A stretch of 64,000 nt of DNA. Origin: Geomonas ferrireducens. GTDB taxonomy: Bacteria; Desulfobacterota; Desulfuromonadia; Geobacterales; Geobacteraceae. Below are positions 48,794 to 57,152 of the stretch, in pieces. The stretch lies in contig NZ_SSYA01000001.1 in the NCBI RefSeq assembly GCF_004917065.1, positions 1,246,160-1,310,159 of the forward strand, in the 5' to 3' direction. Each line of letters opens with the position of its first letter. Positions within the stretch are counted from its first letter, which is position 1. A program made the position numbers and the translations under genes. A model generated the notes under the pieces. That model saw only the letters and a program-made list of their open reading frames with translations. It did no database searches and was not told where the DNA came from.

Positions 48794-50791
48794 TTACAGC
48801 GCCTCTATCATCGCCATGATCTGCTCGTCGGTGTAGCCGTCGAGCTCGATGGACTTGGAGGGGCAGGTGGCCTGGCAGGTGCCGCAGCCGCCGCATACGC
48901 CGGGATTCACGTACGCAACCTTCTTCACCAGGTTCCCCTGGCGGTCCCTGATCTCCTTTTCCTCGATTGCTCCGTAGGCGCAGACCTTCTTGCAGGCGAA
49001 ACAGCCGACGCAGTACTTCTCGTTCACCTTGGCGACCACCGGATCGCGCTCCAACTGGTCCTTCGCGAACAGGGTCATCACCTTCGCAGCGGCTGCTGAG
49101 GCCTGGGAGACGGTGTCCGGGATGTCCTTCGGTCCCTGGCAAGCACCGGCAAGGTAGATCCCGGCGGTGGCGCACTCGACCGGCTTCAGCTTCGCATGGG
49201 CCTCGGAGTAGAAGTTGTACTTGTCGTAGGAGATGCCGAGCTTCTGCGCCAAGAGGTCGGCGCCGTCCTGGGCCTGCACTGCGGTGGCGAGCACGACCAA
49301 GTCCGCCTCGATCTCCACCTGGACGCCGACCTGGATGTCGCTCCCCATCACGACGATCTTGTCCCCCTTCTGGTACATGCGGGAGACCATGCCCCTGATG
49401 TAGACCGCTTCCTCTTCCTCGACGGCGCGGCGCCAGAACTCGTCGTAACCCTTGCCCGGAGTACGCGCGTCCATGAAGAAGACGTAGGCCTGCCCGTCGT
49501 GCACCTTGTGGTGGTAGAGCATGGTGTGCTTAGCGGTGTACATGCAGCAGACCTTGGAACAGTAGGAGATCCCCTTTTCCCTGGCGCGCGAACCGACGCA
49601 CTGGATGAAGACCACCTGCTTCGGCTCCTTGCCGTCCGAGGGGCGCAGGATCTTGCCGCCGGTCGGGCCGGAGGCGGAGGCGAGACGCTCGAAGGTCATG
49701 CCGTCGATGACGTCGGGGATGGTGCCGTAGCCGAACTCGCCGTAACCCTGGATCGGGCTGTCCTCTGGTTTCCTGTCGATGGTGTAGAGCTTGAAGCCGG
49801 TGGCGACCACGATGGCCCCCACGTCCTCGACGGTGAAGCTGTCCTTTTGCTCGTAATCGACCGCGCCGGGACCGCACACCTTGGCGCAGACGCCGCACTT
49901 GCCGCTTTGGAACATGGTGCAGTTTTCCCGGTCGATGACCGGCGTGTTGGGAACCGCCTGCGGGAAAGGAACGTAGATTGCGGGGCGCATGCCGTGCCCC
50001 TGGTCGAACTCGTTGGGGATCTTCTTCTTCGGGCACTTGGTCATGCAGACGCCGCAGCCGGTGCACTTCGACTCGTCCACCGAGCGCGCCTTGTGCTTCA
50101 CCGTCACCTGGAAGTTGCCGATGTAGCCGTCCACCTTCTCGATTTCCGCGTAGGTGTAGAGGGTGATGTTCGGGTGGTTCGCCACGTCGACCATCTTCGG
50201 GGTCATGATGCACTGGGAACAGTCGAGCGTCGGGAAGGTTTCGGAGAGCTGGGCCATGTGACCGCCGATGGAGGGGTCGCGCTCGACCAGCACCACGCGG
50301 TGCCCGGCGTCGGCGATGTCCAGCGCGGCCTGGATCCCGGCGATGCCGCCGCCGATGACGAGCGCCCGCTTGGTGACCGGTACCGTGATCGGTGCGAGCG
50401 ACTTACCTTTGCGCACCCGCTCCACCATGAGCTTCACGATGTCGGTCGCCTTCTCGGTCGCCATCTCCCGGTCCTCGTGGACCCAGGAACAGTGCTCGCG
50501 GATGTTCGCCATCTCGCACAGGTACGGGTTGAGCCCGGCGGACTCGGCCGCCTTCCTGAAGGTCTTCTCGTGCATGCGCGGGCTGCAGGCCGCGACGAGC
50601 ACGCCGTCCAGCTTGTGCTCGGCGACCGCCTTCTTCAGAAGGGTCTGTCCCGGGTCTGAACACATGTACTTGTAATCGCAGGAATACGCCACTCCCGGGA
50701 TTTCTCCCGCGGCCTTGGCGACCCGCTCCACATCCACGGTGCGGGAGATGTTCTCGCCGCAGTGGCAAACAAAAACGCCGATTCTGGACAT
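48794..50791 (-). CDS. hdrA: HdrA: FAD/iron-sulfur subunit of heterodisulfide reductase-like complex
   Basis: 665-residue flavo-iron-sulfur protein, the presumed bifurcation site of Hdr complexes. Key parts: N-terminal CHCGENIS with additional cysteines (YMCSDPG, ACSPRMHEKTF), FAD motif VIGGGIAGIQAALDIADAG, a Cys-rich insert LDCSQC...MTPKM, ferredoxin motifs CTGCGVCMTKCPKKK, CGVCAKVCGPGAVDY and C-terminal CVGCFACKKVCAYGAI and CGGCGTCQATCPSKSIE. The length matches canonical HdrA (about 650-670). It lies 31 bases downstream of hdrB. No in-frame UGA was seen, so it is not a selenoprotein. Confidence 0.95.
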   Translation of the reverse strand: MSRIGVFVCHCGENISRTVDVERVAKAAGEIPGVAYSCDYKYMCSDPGQTLLKKAVAEHKLDGVLVAACSPRMHEKTFRKAAESAGLNPYLCEMANIREHCSWVHEDREMATEKATDIVKLMVERVRKGKSLAPITVPVTKRALVIGGGIAGIQAALDIADAGHRVVLVERDPSIGGHMAQLSETFPTLDCSQCIMTPKMVDVANHPNITLYTYAEIEKVDGYIGNFQVTVKHKARSVDESKCTGCGVCMTKCPKKKIPNEFDQGHGMRPAIYVPFPQAVPNTPVIDRENCTMFQSGKCGVCAKVCGPGAVDYEQKDSFTVEDVGAIVVATGFKLYTIDRKPEDSPIQGYGEFGYGTIPDVIDGMTFERLASASGPTGGKILRPSDGKEPKQVVFIQCVGSRAREKGISYCSKVCCMYTAKHTMLYHHKVHDGQAYVFFMDARTPGKGYDEFWRRAVEEEEAVYIRGMVSRMYQKGDKIVVMGSDIQVGVQVEIEADLVVLATAVQAQDGADLLAQKLGISYDKYNFYSEAHAKLKPVECATAGIYLAGACQGPKDIPDTVSQASAAAAKVMTLFAKDQLERDPVVAKVNEKYCVGCFACKKVCAYGAIEEKEIRDRQGNLVKKVAYVNPGVCGGCGTCQATCPSKSIELDGYTDEQIMAMIEAL

Positions 50792-50822
50792 AAGCTCCTC
50801 AATCCGTTGCTGCCGCCGGGGG

Positions 50823-51779
50823 CTAGAGCAGCTGTTTATCTCTCAACAGCGGTTTCGGGTCGATGATGACGCTCTCGAAACCGAGGCTTTGCGAGGCGAC
50901 GCCCATGGCGAGGGCCGCAAGCTGGGTGATGTAGAAGATGGGGAGGTCGCGCCGGTCCTCGCTGGTGGTGCTGATCGGCAGGTCGGACCCGAAGATGCTG
51001 CCGAACAGCGTGGAGTCGGGAGCGCCGAAGGCCTCCTTGATCTCCTTCTGCCGGATATCGAGGTTCCCGTGGCACAGGGGGCAGGCGACCATGATGCAGT
51101 CGGCCCCGGCAAGGCGCGCCGATTCCAGGATGGCGTTGGAGAGCTTCAGCACCACCCCCGGGCGGGAGAGGGTGAAGTTCGCGCCGCAGCACTCCATGCG
51201 GTGCGACCATTTGACCGGCTCGGCACCGAGCGCACGCAGGATGTCCTCCATGATGCTCGGGTCCTCGCAGTCGTCGAGTTCGGGCACCTCGGGGGGACGG
51301 GTGAGGAGGCAGCCGTAATAGGCCGCGACCTTGAGCCCCATGAGCGGCTTCTTGACGCTCTCCTCGAGCTTCGCCAGGCCGTACTCGCGGGCGAGGATCT
51401 CGAGGATGTGCTTCACCGGCTTGTTGAGCGACGCCGGGCCGTCTATGGCGTATTCGACCTGCTTTCTCTTGGTTGCGTCCTCTTTCAGGTGGTGCTGCGT
51501 GGTCTTTAAGCGCGAGAAGCAGGCGGCGCAGGCGACGGCCAGGTCCCCTTCGACCTGTTCGGCCAGGGAGAGGTTCTTCGCGCAAAGCGAAAGCGACAGG
51601 AGTTCGTCCACGTTGTGGGCCGGGGTCGCGCCGCAGCAGAACCAGTCCGGCACCTCCTTGAGCCCCACGTTGAGCGCCTTGAAAAGGGCACGGGTGGAGA
51701 TGTCGTACTCGCGGCCGGAGGCGTGCAGCGAACAGCCGGGATAGTAGGAATAACTGAGTTTTTTCTTGCCGGGCGTCAC
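50823..51779 (-). CDS. hdrB: HdrB: heterodisulfide reductase subunit B-like
   Basis: 318-residue protein with two CCG domains that bind the non-cubane [4Fe-4S] clusters of HdrB. First: YYPGCSLHASG...WFCCGATPAH...CAACFSRL. Second: YYGCLLTRPP...MECCGANFTL...CPLCHGNLD. All expected cysteines are present. The gene start overlaps hdrC by four bases. The natural substrate in non-methanogens is not CoM-S-S-CoB; a DsrC-like or other disulfide partner is likely (inference). Confidence 0.94.
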   Translation of the reverse strand: MTPGKKKLSYSYYPGCSLHASGREYDISTRALFKALNVGLKEVPDWFCCGATPAHNVDELLSLSLCAKNLSLAEQVEGDLAVACAACFSRLKTTQHHLKEDATKRKQVEYAIDGPASLNKPVKHILEILAREYGLAKLEESVKKPLMGLKVAAYYGCLLTRPPEVPELDDCEDPSIMEDILRALGAEPVKWSHRMECCGANFTLSRPGVVLKLSNAILESARLAGADCIMVACPLCHGNLDIRQKEIKEAFGAPDSTLFGSIFGSDLPISTTSEDRRDLPIFYITQLAALAMGVASQSLGFESVIIDPKPLLRDKQLL

Positions 51780-52360
51780 AGTGCCTCCCCCTTCTTGCGC
51801 ATCTCCTCGACTCTCTTGAAGATCCCCTCGATGTCGCTGATGTTGCGGTTCTTGGAATGGAACATCTTCAGCTTTCCCTTGGAGATGAGCTTCGGTCCGA
51901 GCATGAGGTCCTTCAAGAACTGCCCGCTCTTCATGTTGAAGATGGCGCCGAGGCGCAGCTCGTACTGGCGGCCGTAGGTGCGGATGTTCTCGATGAAGAG
52001 ACGGTTGGCGAGCTGCACGTAGCTTTCCTTCGAGGGGCCGTCGGCGTCCCAGGAGAGTTTTCTGAGCGCGTCCATGATGGCGGCAAGGTCGACCTTGTTC
52101 GGACAGCGGGTGGTGCAGGTCTCACAGGAGGCGCAGTACCAGATGGAGCGGCCGGCGAGGACGCGCTGCCCCTGGCCTAATTGCAGCAGGCGCACGATCC
52201 GGTTGGGTGGGTGCTCCATGAAGGTCGACATGGGACAGCCGGCGGAACACTTGCCGCACTGGAAGCAGCGCCGGACCGAACTGCCGGAGAGCGCTTCCAC
52301 CTTTTTAACGAAACCGACGTTCATGGTCTCGTTGGAGAGGTGCATCAACTTGTTTTTCAC
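51776..52360 (-). CDS. hdrC: HdrC: heterodisulfide reductase subunit C-like
   Basis: 194-residue ferredoxin-like subunit with two [4Fe-4S] motifs: CFQCGKCSAGCPMS and CASCETCTTRCPNKVD. The start is probably GTG 52360 with GAGG upstream. It is the first gene of the seven-gene operon and overlaps hdrB by four bases. It conducts electrons between HdrA and HdrB. The upstream region holds four TGTTTTAAAAT-type sites. Confidence 0.93.
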   Translation of the reverse strand: MKNKLMHLSNETMNVGFVKKVEALSGSSVRRCFQCGKCSAGCPMSTFMEHPPNRIVRLLQLGQGQRVLAGRSIWYCASCETCTTRCPNKVDLAAIMDALRKLSWDADGPSKESYVQLANRLFIENIRTYGRQYELRLGAIFNMKSGQFLKDLMLGPKLISKGKLKMFHSKNRNISDIEGIFKRVEEMRKKGEAL

Positions 52361-52484
52361 TGCGGACCTCGTGACTGGTTAATGGCCAGCGACCATTTTG
52401 TTAATAAACAGCTCGAAATCATACGCCCATGGAAAGGGAAAAGGCAAGCCCTTAACGGACAGTTTTCCTGTTTTGCAAGAACGC

Positions 52485-52819
52485 TGTTTTAAAATCAAGG
52501 AGTTTTTTGTCATACACGAAATTGGGGAGGACTATACGCCATTTTAAAACAAAAAAGCAAGCTTTTGTTTGCTTCAGAAAGGTTTGAAAAACAAAGACAT
52601 TTATGAAAGTAGCTGCAGAAACGGCCTATCTTTAGCGGAATTTTGGTCGTGAATTTGTACAAAAATGCGCCATTTTAAAACAACAGGGGTTGTATGGGAA
52701 TTTGACGTGGAAGTCTCTGAAGTTGCGTTGAAATTGGTTAAAAGTTCCCTATCCGGCGGTCGGCGGGGATGAGGCGGGATTAAGGGAGAGTGTTGACGTG
52801 TTTACATTTTTTTAAAACA
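52485..52819. promoter_or_regulatory. Four TGTTTTAAAAT near-palindromes upstream of hdrC (putative operators)
   Basis: The motif TGTTTTAAAAT or its complement occurs at 52485-52495 (top strand), 52541-52551, 52672-52682 and, as TTTTTAAAACA, 52809-52819 (the last three bottom strand). The second and third share the longer TGTTTTAAAATGGCG. All four lie in the 558-base gap between the divergent hdrC and ABC-exporter genes. The half-site TGTTTT/AAAACA suggests a dimeric regulator. The AT-rich gap has no gene, and I could not name the regulator. Confidence 0.7.
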
Positions 52820-52918
52820 ATCAAACACCGAGATTGGAATCGGCAAATACTTTGACAGAAAATGCCAAATGTAATAAGAGTACGGGGCGTTATCGGTGCG
52901 AGGTGAACCATCGGCGAG

Positions 52919-54649
52919 TTGAGAAGACTATACCGCTACATGCGCGATTGCCAGGGGGCTTACCTGCTGGGGGCGCTCCTCCTGGTGGGGACCAACCTGT
53001 GCGGGCTCGCCATCCCCTGGCTCATGAAGCTCGCCATCGAAGCGCTGCAGGCACCGGCGAAGGCGGGATATTCGCCTGCGCAGTTCGGCGGCATGATCGC
53101 AGCCGCCGCGATCGGACAGGGGGGGATCCGCGTCTTCTCCCGGACCACGCTCTTGAACGCGGGGCGGCGCATCGAGTACCGGTTGCGCGAGGACCTCTAC
53201 GCGAGGCTGCTCACCCTCGACCGTACTTATTTCTCGAACTGGCGCACCGGAGACATCCTCTCCCGCCTGTCCAACGACCTCACCAACGTCAGGATGCTCC
53301 TGGGGTTCGGCGTGCTGAGCTCGCTCAACACCGTCATCATCTACACCGCCACCCTCATCCTGCTGACCCGCATCTCCCCTTTCCTCACCCTTTGCGCCGT
53401 CGGGCCGTTCCCGATCATGGTGCTTATCGTGAAGCGGCTGAGCTCCTCGATGTTCCGCACTTCGAAGCTCATGCAGGAAGCGCTCGCGCGGCTCACCACT
53501 CGCGTCGAGGAGAACGTCTCGGCTGCCGCCGTGGTGCGGGCTTACAGCCGCGAGGACGGAGAGATCGCGAGCTTCGCCGCGGCGTGCGACAGCTACAGCG
53601 AGGCGAGCATGGCCGTCACAAAGATCAGGGGGCTCATGTTGCCGGTGATGGCGGCGACCGGCGCACTCGGGACGCTGGTGGTGCTCTTTGTCGGCGGAAA
53701 CCTGGTAATCAGCGGCGGCTTGACGCTCGGCGGTTTCGTTGCCTTCAACGGCTACCTCGCCATGCTGGTCTGGCCGACCATCATGTTCGGCTGGATCCTG
53801 AACCTGATGCAGAGGGGAGCTGCCTCCATGGGGCGCCTGGGAGAGATCCTGAACTCCCGCCCAGAGGTGGTCGAATCGGCCGATCCGGTTGACCCCGGGC
53901 ATATCGAGGGGCGTATCGAATACCGGGGGCTCTCCTTCTCCTACGGCGGCACCGACATGCTGCGCGGCATCGATCTGACGATCAGGAAGGGGGCCCGCAT
54001 CGGCATCGTGGGGGTGGTCGGGAGCGGCAAGTCGACCCTGGTACGGCTCATCCCGCGACTCTTCCCCGTTGCCGACGGTACGCTCTTCATCGACGGTATC
54101 GATGTGAACCGTCTTCCGCTGCAGCGCATCCGCTCCGCAGTCGGCTTCGTGCCGCAGGAGAGCTTTCTCTTTTCCCGCACCATCGCCGACAACATAGGTT
54201 ATGGAAAGCCGGGCGCGACCCGCGAGGAGATCGAGCGTGCGGCGCGTATCGCCGGGCTTTCCGGGGACATCGCGCGCTTCCCGCAGGGGCTGGACACCCT
54301 GGTGGGGGAGCGTGGCGTCACCCTTTCCGGCGGGCAGAAGCAGCGCGTCTCCATCGCCCGGGCTCTGATCAAGGAGCCGAGCATACTGATACTCGACGAT
54401 CCGCTTTCCGCCGTCGATGCCGACACCGAGGAGGAGATCCTCTCAGCCCTGTCCGGTTATTACGGCGAGCGGACCGTGCTCATCGTTTCGCATCGCCTCT
54501 CCCCTCTGCGCGGCTGCGACGAGATCATCGTGTTGGAGCAGGGGTCGATCGTGGAGCAGGGGAGCCACGCGGAGCTCCTGGAGCTGAACGGCCGCTACGC
54601 CGCGATCCACACGGAAGAGCAGTTGAAGGCGGAGATAGAAAGGCTTTAA
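52919..54649 (+). CDS. ABC exporter, fused membrane/ATPase half-transporter 1
   Basis: 576-residue protein: six transmembrane helices (about 10-300, type I exporter fold), then an ATPase with Walker A GVVGSGKSTLVRL, Q-loop, signature LSGGQKQRVSIARAL, Walker B SILILDDPLSAVD and SHRLSPLRGCD. The likely start is TTG 52919 with GAGGTGA about 12 bases upstream, so initiation may be weak. The next gene of the same kind, 584 bases downstream, is probably its partner in a heterodimer of the LmrCD/YheIH type; the drug or lipid substrate is unknown. Confidence 0.92.
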   Translation: MRRLYRYMRDCQGAYLLGALLLVGTNLCGLAIPWLMKLAIEALQAPAKAGYSPAQFGGMIAAAAIGQGGIRVFSRTTLLNAGRRIEYRLREDLYARLLTLDRTYFSNWRTGDILSRLSNDLTNVRMLLGFGVLSSLNTVIIYTATLILLTRISPFLTLCAVGPFPIMVLIVKRLSSSMFRTSKLMQEALARLTTRVEENVSAAAVVRAYSREDGEIASFAAACDSYSEASMAVTKIRGLMLPVMAATGALGTLVVLFVGGNLVISGGLTLGGFVAFNGYLAMLVWPTIMFGWILNLMQRGAASMGRLGEILNSRPEVVESADPVDPGHIEGRIEYRGLSFSYGGTDMLRGIDLTIRKGARIGIVGVVGSGKSTLVRLIPRLFPVADGTLFIDGIDVNRLPLQRIRSAVGFVPQESFLFSRTIADNIGYGKPGATREEIERAARIAGLSGDIARFPQGLDTLVGERGVTLSGGQKQRVSIARALIKEPSILILDDPLSAVDADTEEEILSALSGYYGERTVLIVSHRLSPLRGCDEIIVLEQGSIVEQGSHAELLELNGRYAAIHTEEQLKAEIERL

Positions 54650-54664
54650 AGACAAAGATAAAGG

Positions 54665-55231
54665 CTTCAACGCAAAGGCGCGGAGACGCAAAGAAAGTCT
54701 TTGGGTTAAAACCTTTGTCCGTTTCCGGTTTCCTTAGCGCCTTGGCGGCTTTGCGCCTTTGCGTTGGGCCGTTGGGTTTTACGGGATTCACAGGCAAAGA
54801 CTTCAACGCAAAGACGCGGAGGCGCGGAGACGCAAAGAAAGTCTTTGGGTTAAAACCTTTGTCCGTTTCCGGTTTCCTTAGCGCCTTGGCGGCTTTGCGT
54901 CTTTGCGTTGGGCCGTTGGGTTTTACGGGATTCAAAGGCAAAGACTTCAACGCAAAGACGCGGAGGCGCGGAGACGCAAAGAAAGTCTTTGAGGGGTAAA
55001 ACCTTCGTCTGTTTCTGGTTTCCTTAGTGCCTTGGCGGCTTTGCGCCTTTGCGTTGGGCCGTTGGGTTTTACGGGATTCACAGGCAAAGACTTCAACGCA
55101 AAGACGCGGAGGCGCGGAGACGCAAGGAAAGTCTTTGGGTTAAAACCTTTGTCCGTTTCCGGTTTCCTCAGCGCCTTGGCGGCTTTGCGCCTTTGCGTTA
55201 GGCCGTTGGGTTTTAGGTTTTTAAAGGAGAA
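54665..55231. repeat. About four tandem copies of a ~144-bp repeat between two ABC half-transporters
   Basis: Units start at CTTCAACGCAAAG at 54665, 54801, 54945 and 55091 (periods 136, 144, 146). Each contains CGCAAAGACGCGGAGGCGCG, AAAGTCTTTGGGTTAAAACC and CCTTGGCGGCTTTGCG, with CGCAAAG and CTTTGCG words inverted to one another. Open frames through it read NAKTRRRGDAKK, a translation often seen wherever this repeat family occurs, and are not genes. The unit is a dispersed bacterial repeat that has become tandem here. Confidence 0.93.
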
Positions 55232-55233
55232 AC

Positions 55234-57039
55234 ATGCACTTCGGCGGCATATACGAGGACGAAGTAGTCGGCAAGATGTACGATCGGCGCCTGATGGGGC
55301 GCTTCTTCGCCTACATCCTGCCGTACCGCCGCACGCTGGTCACGGCGCTCGCCCTGCTCCCTTTCATCGCCGCAACCAAGCTCTCCCAGCCCTGGATCCT
55401 CAAGATGGCCATCGACGGCCATATCGTGAAGGGGCAGATGGAAGGGCTTCCGGCGCTCGCCGCTGCCTTCTTGGGCATCATCTTCGCCGAGTCCATCCTC
55501 ATGTTCGCGCAGGTTTATATGCTGACCTGGGTTGGACAGCGGGTCATGTACGACATCCGCGTGCAGCTCTTCACTCACATCCAGCGCCTCTCCGCCCGCT
55601 TCTTCGACCAGACCCCGGTGGGAAGCCTGGTCTCACGACTCACAAGCGACATCGAGGTGGTGGGCGAGATGTTTGCGGCGGGGATCGTCACCGTGGTGGG
55701 AGATATCCTCGTGCTGGCTGGCATCGTCGGCATCATGCTCTGGATGAACGTGAAGCTCTCGCTGGTCACCTTCTCGGTGCTGCCGCTGCTCATCTGGGTC
55801 GCTTTCTCTTTCCGAAACTGGATGCGCGTCGCCTTCAGGCAGGTGCGTTCCCGCCAGGCGAACCTCTCCGCCTTCCTCACCGAGAGCATCGGCGGCATGG
55901 CGGTGGTGCAGCTCTTCAACCGGGAGCGGGACGAGGCCAAGGAGTTCCAGAGGCTGAACAAGTCCTACGTGGAGGCGAACCTCCCGGTCATCACCTGGGA
56001 CGCTGCCCTATACGCCGTAGTCGAGACGCTCTCTTCGGTGGCGGTGGCGCTGATCATCTGGTACGGCGGCGGTGAGATCATCAGGGGGACGCTCTCCTTC
56101 GGTGCATTGGTCGCCTTCATTCAGTACATAGAGAAGTTCTTCTCCCCGATCCGTGACCTCTCGGCGAAGTATTCGGTGATGCAGGGGGCGATGGCGTCGC
56201 TCGAGCGCATCTTCACCCTCCTCGACAATAAGGAGTGGGAGCCCGGTGCGGCCCCTGCGCCGAAGCGGGAGGAAGCCGCCGCACCCGCCTGCGTATCGGC
56301 GCCGCAAAACGTGCTGCAGAGTATCTGCTTCAACGACGTCTGGTTCGCCTACAACGGTGAGGATTACGTGCTCAAAGGGGTCTCGCTGCAGATGAAGCGC
56401 GGCGAGAAGGTGGCGCTCGTCGGGGAGACCGGCGGCGGCAAGACCACGGTGACGCGGCTTTTGTCCCGGCTCTACGACGTGCAGCGCGGCTCGATCACCA
56501 TCGACGGGACCGATCTGCGCGACATGCCGCTGCAGCAGCTGCGCCGCAGGATCGGCGTCGTGCTCCAGGACCCCTACCTCTTCTCAGGGACCATCGCCTA
56601 CAACATCTCGCTTGGCGACCCGGAGGCGATGAAACGGGTGGAGCAGGCGGCCAAGGTGGTCGGCGCGGACCGTTTCATCCGGGAGCTCCCGAATGGGTAC
56701 GACGAGGAGGTGCGGGAGCGCGGGGTGAACTTCTCCGCAGGGGAGCGCCAGCTCATCTCCTTTGCCAGGGCGGTCGCCTTCGACCCGGAGATCCTGGTAC
56801 TGGACGAGGCGACGGCGAGCGTCGACACCGCGAGTGAGCGGCTCATCCAGCAGGGGCTCGAGGGGCTGATGCAAGGGCGGACCACGCTCGTCGTGGCGCA
56901 CCGCCTCTCCACGATCCGGGATGCCGACCGCATCGCCGTCATCCACCGGGGCGAAAAGGCCGAGGAGGGAACCCACGCGGAATTGATGGCCGCGCGCGGG
57001 CTCTATTACCGGCTCTACCAGCTGCAGTTCAAGGATTAA
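55234..57039 (+). CDS. ABC exporter, fused membrane/ATPase half-transporter 2
   Basis: 601-residue type I ABC exporter half. ATG 55234 follows AAAGGAG. Transmembrane domain to about 330, then a short Ala/Pro-rich linker (PGAAPAPKREEAAAPAC) and an ATPase with Walker A GETGGGKTTVTRL, signature FSAGERQLISFARAV, Walker B EILVLDEATASVD and the H-loop VAHRLST. The signature lacks the canonical LSGGQ (it reads FSAGE), whereas the upstream half has LSGGQ. Such asymmetry is common in heterodimeric exporters, so the two genes likely work together. Confidence 0.93.
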   Translation: MHFGGIYEDEVVGKMYDRRLMGRFFAYILPYRRTLVTALALLPFIAATKLSQPWILKMAIDGHIVKGQMEGLPALAAAFLGIIFAESILMFAQVYMLTWVGQRVMYDIRVQLFTHIQRLSARFFDQTPVGSLVSRLTSDIEVVGEMFAAGIVTVVGDILVLAGIVGIMLWMNVKLSLVTFSVLPLLIWVAFSFRNWMRVAFRQVRSRQANLSAFLTESIGGMAVVQLFNRERDEAKEFQRLNKSYVEANLPVITWDAALYAVVETLSSVAVALIIWYGGGEIIRGTLSFGALVAFIQYIEKFFSPIRDLSAKYSVMQGAMASLERIFTLLDNKEWEPGAAPAPKREEAAAPACVSAPQNVLQSICFNDVWFAYNGEDYVLKGVSLQMKRGEKVALVGETGGGKTTVTRLLSRLYDVQRGSITIDGTDLRDMPLQQLRRRIGVVLQDPYLFSGTIAYNISLGDPEAMKRVEQAAKVVGADRFIRELPNGYDEEVRERGVNFSAGERQLISFARAVAFDPEILVLDEATASVDTASERLIQQGLEGLMQGRTTLVVAHRLSTIRDADRIAVIHRGEKAEEGTHAELMAARGLYYRLYQLQFKD

Positions 57040-57095
57040 CTCCCTCCCCCGGAGGAGGATGGGGTTAATTCGCCAGCTGGTTCATGAAAGAGCGG

Positions 57096-57126
57096 TTGAC
57101 CTTTGATAGAAAAATTGCGATATAGG
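57096..57126 (+). promoter_or_regulatory. Possible sigma-70 promoter of selB
   Basis: TTGACC at 57096-57101 and TATAGG at 57121-57126 are separated by 19 bases, 26 bases upstream of the selB start. The spacing is slightly long, so this is tentative. Confidence 0.35.
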
Positions 57127-57152
57127 AAAGAATTTTTTCACGGAGCACCCTG

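Noticed and set aside
54715..54999. Open frame reading NAKTRRRGDAKK between the ABC genes
   Set aside because: It lies wholly inside the ~144-bp repeat and appears in each copy; repeat-derived, not a gene.
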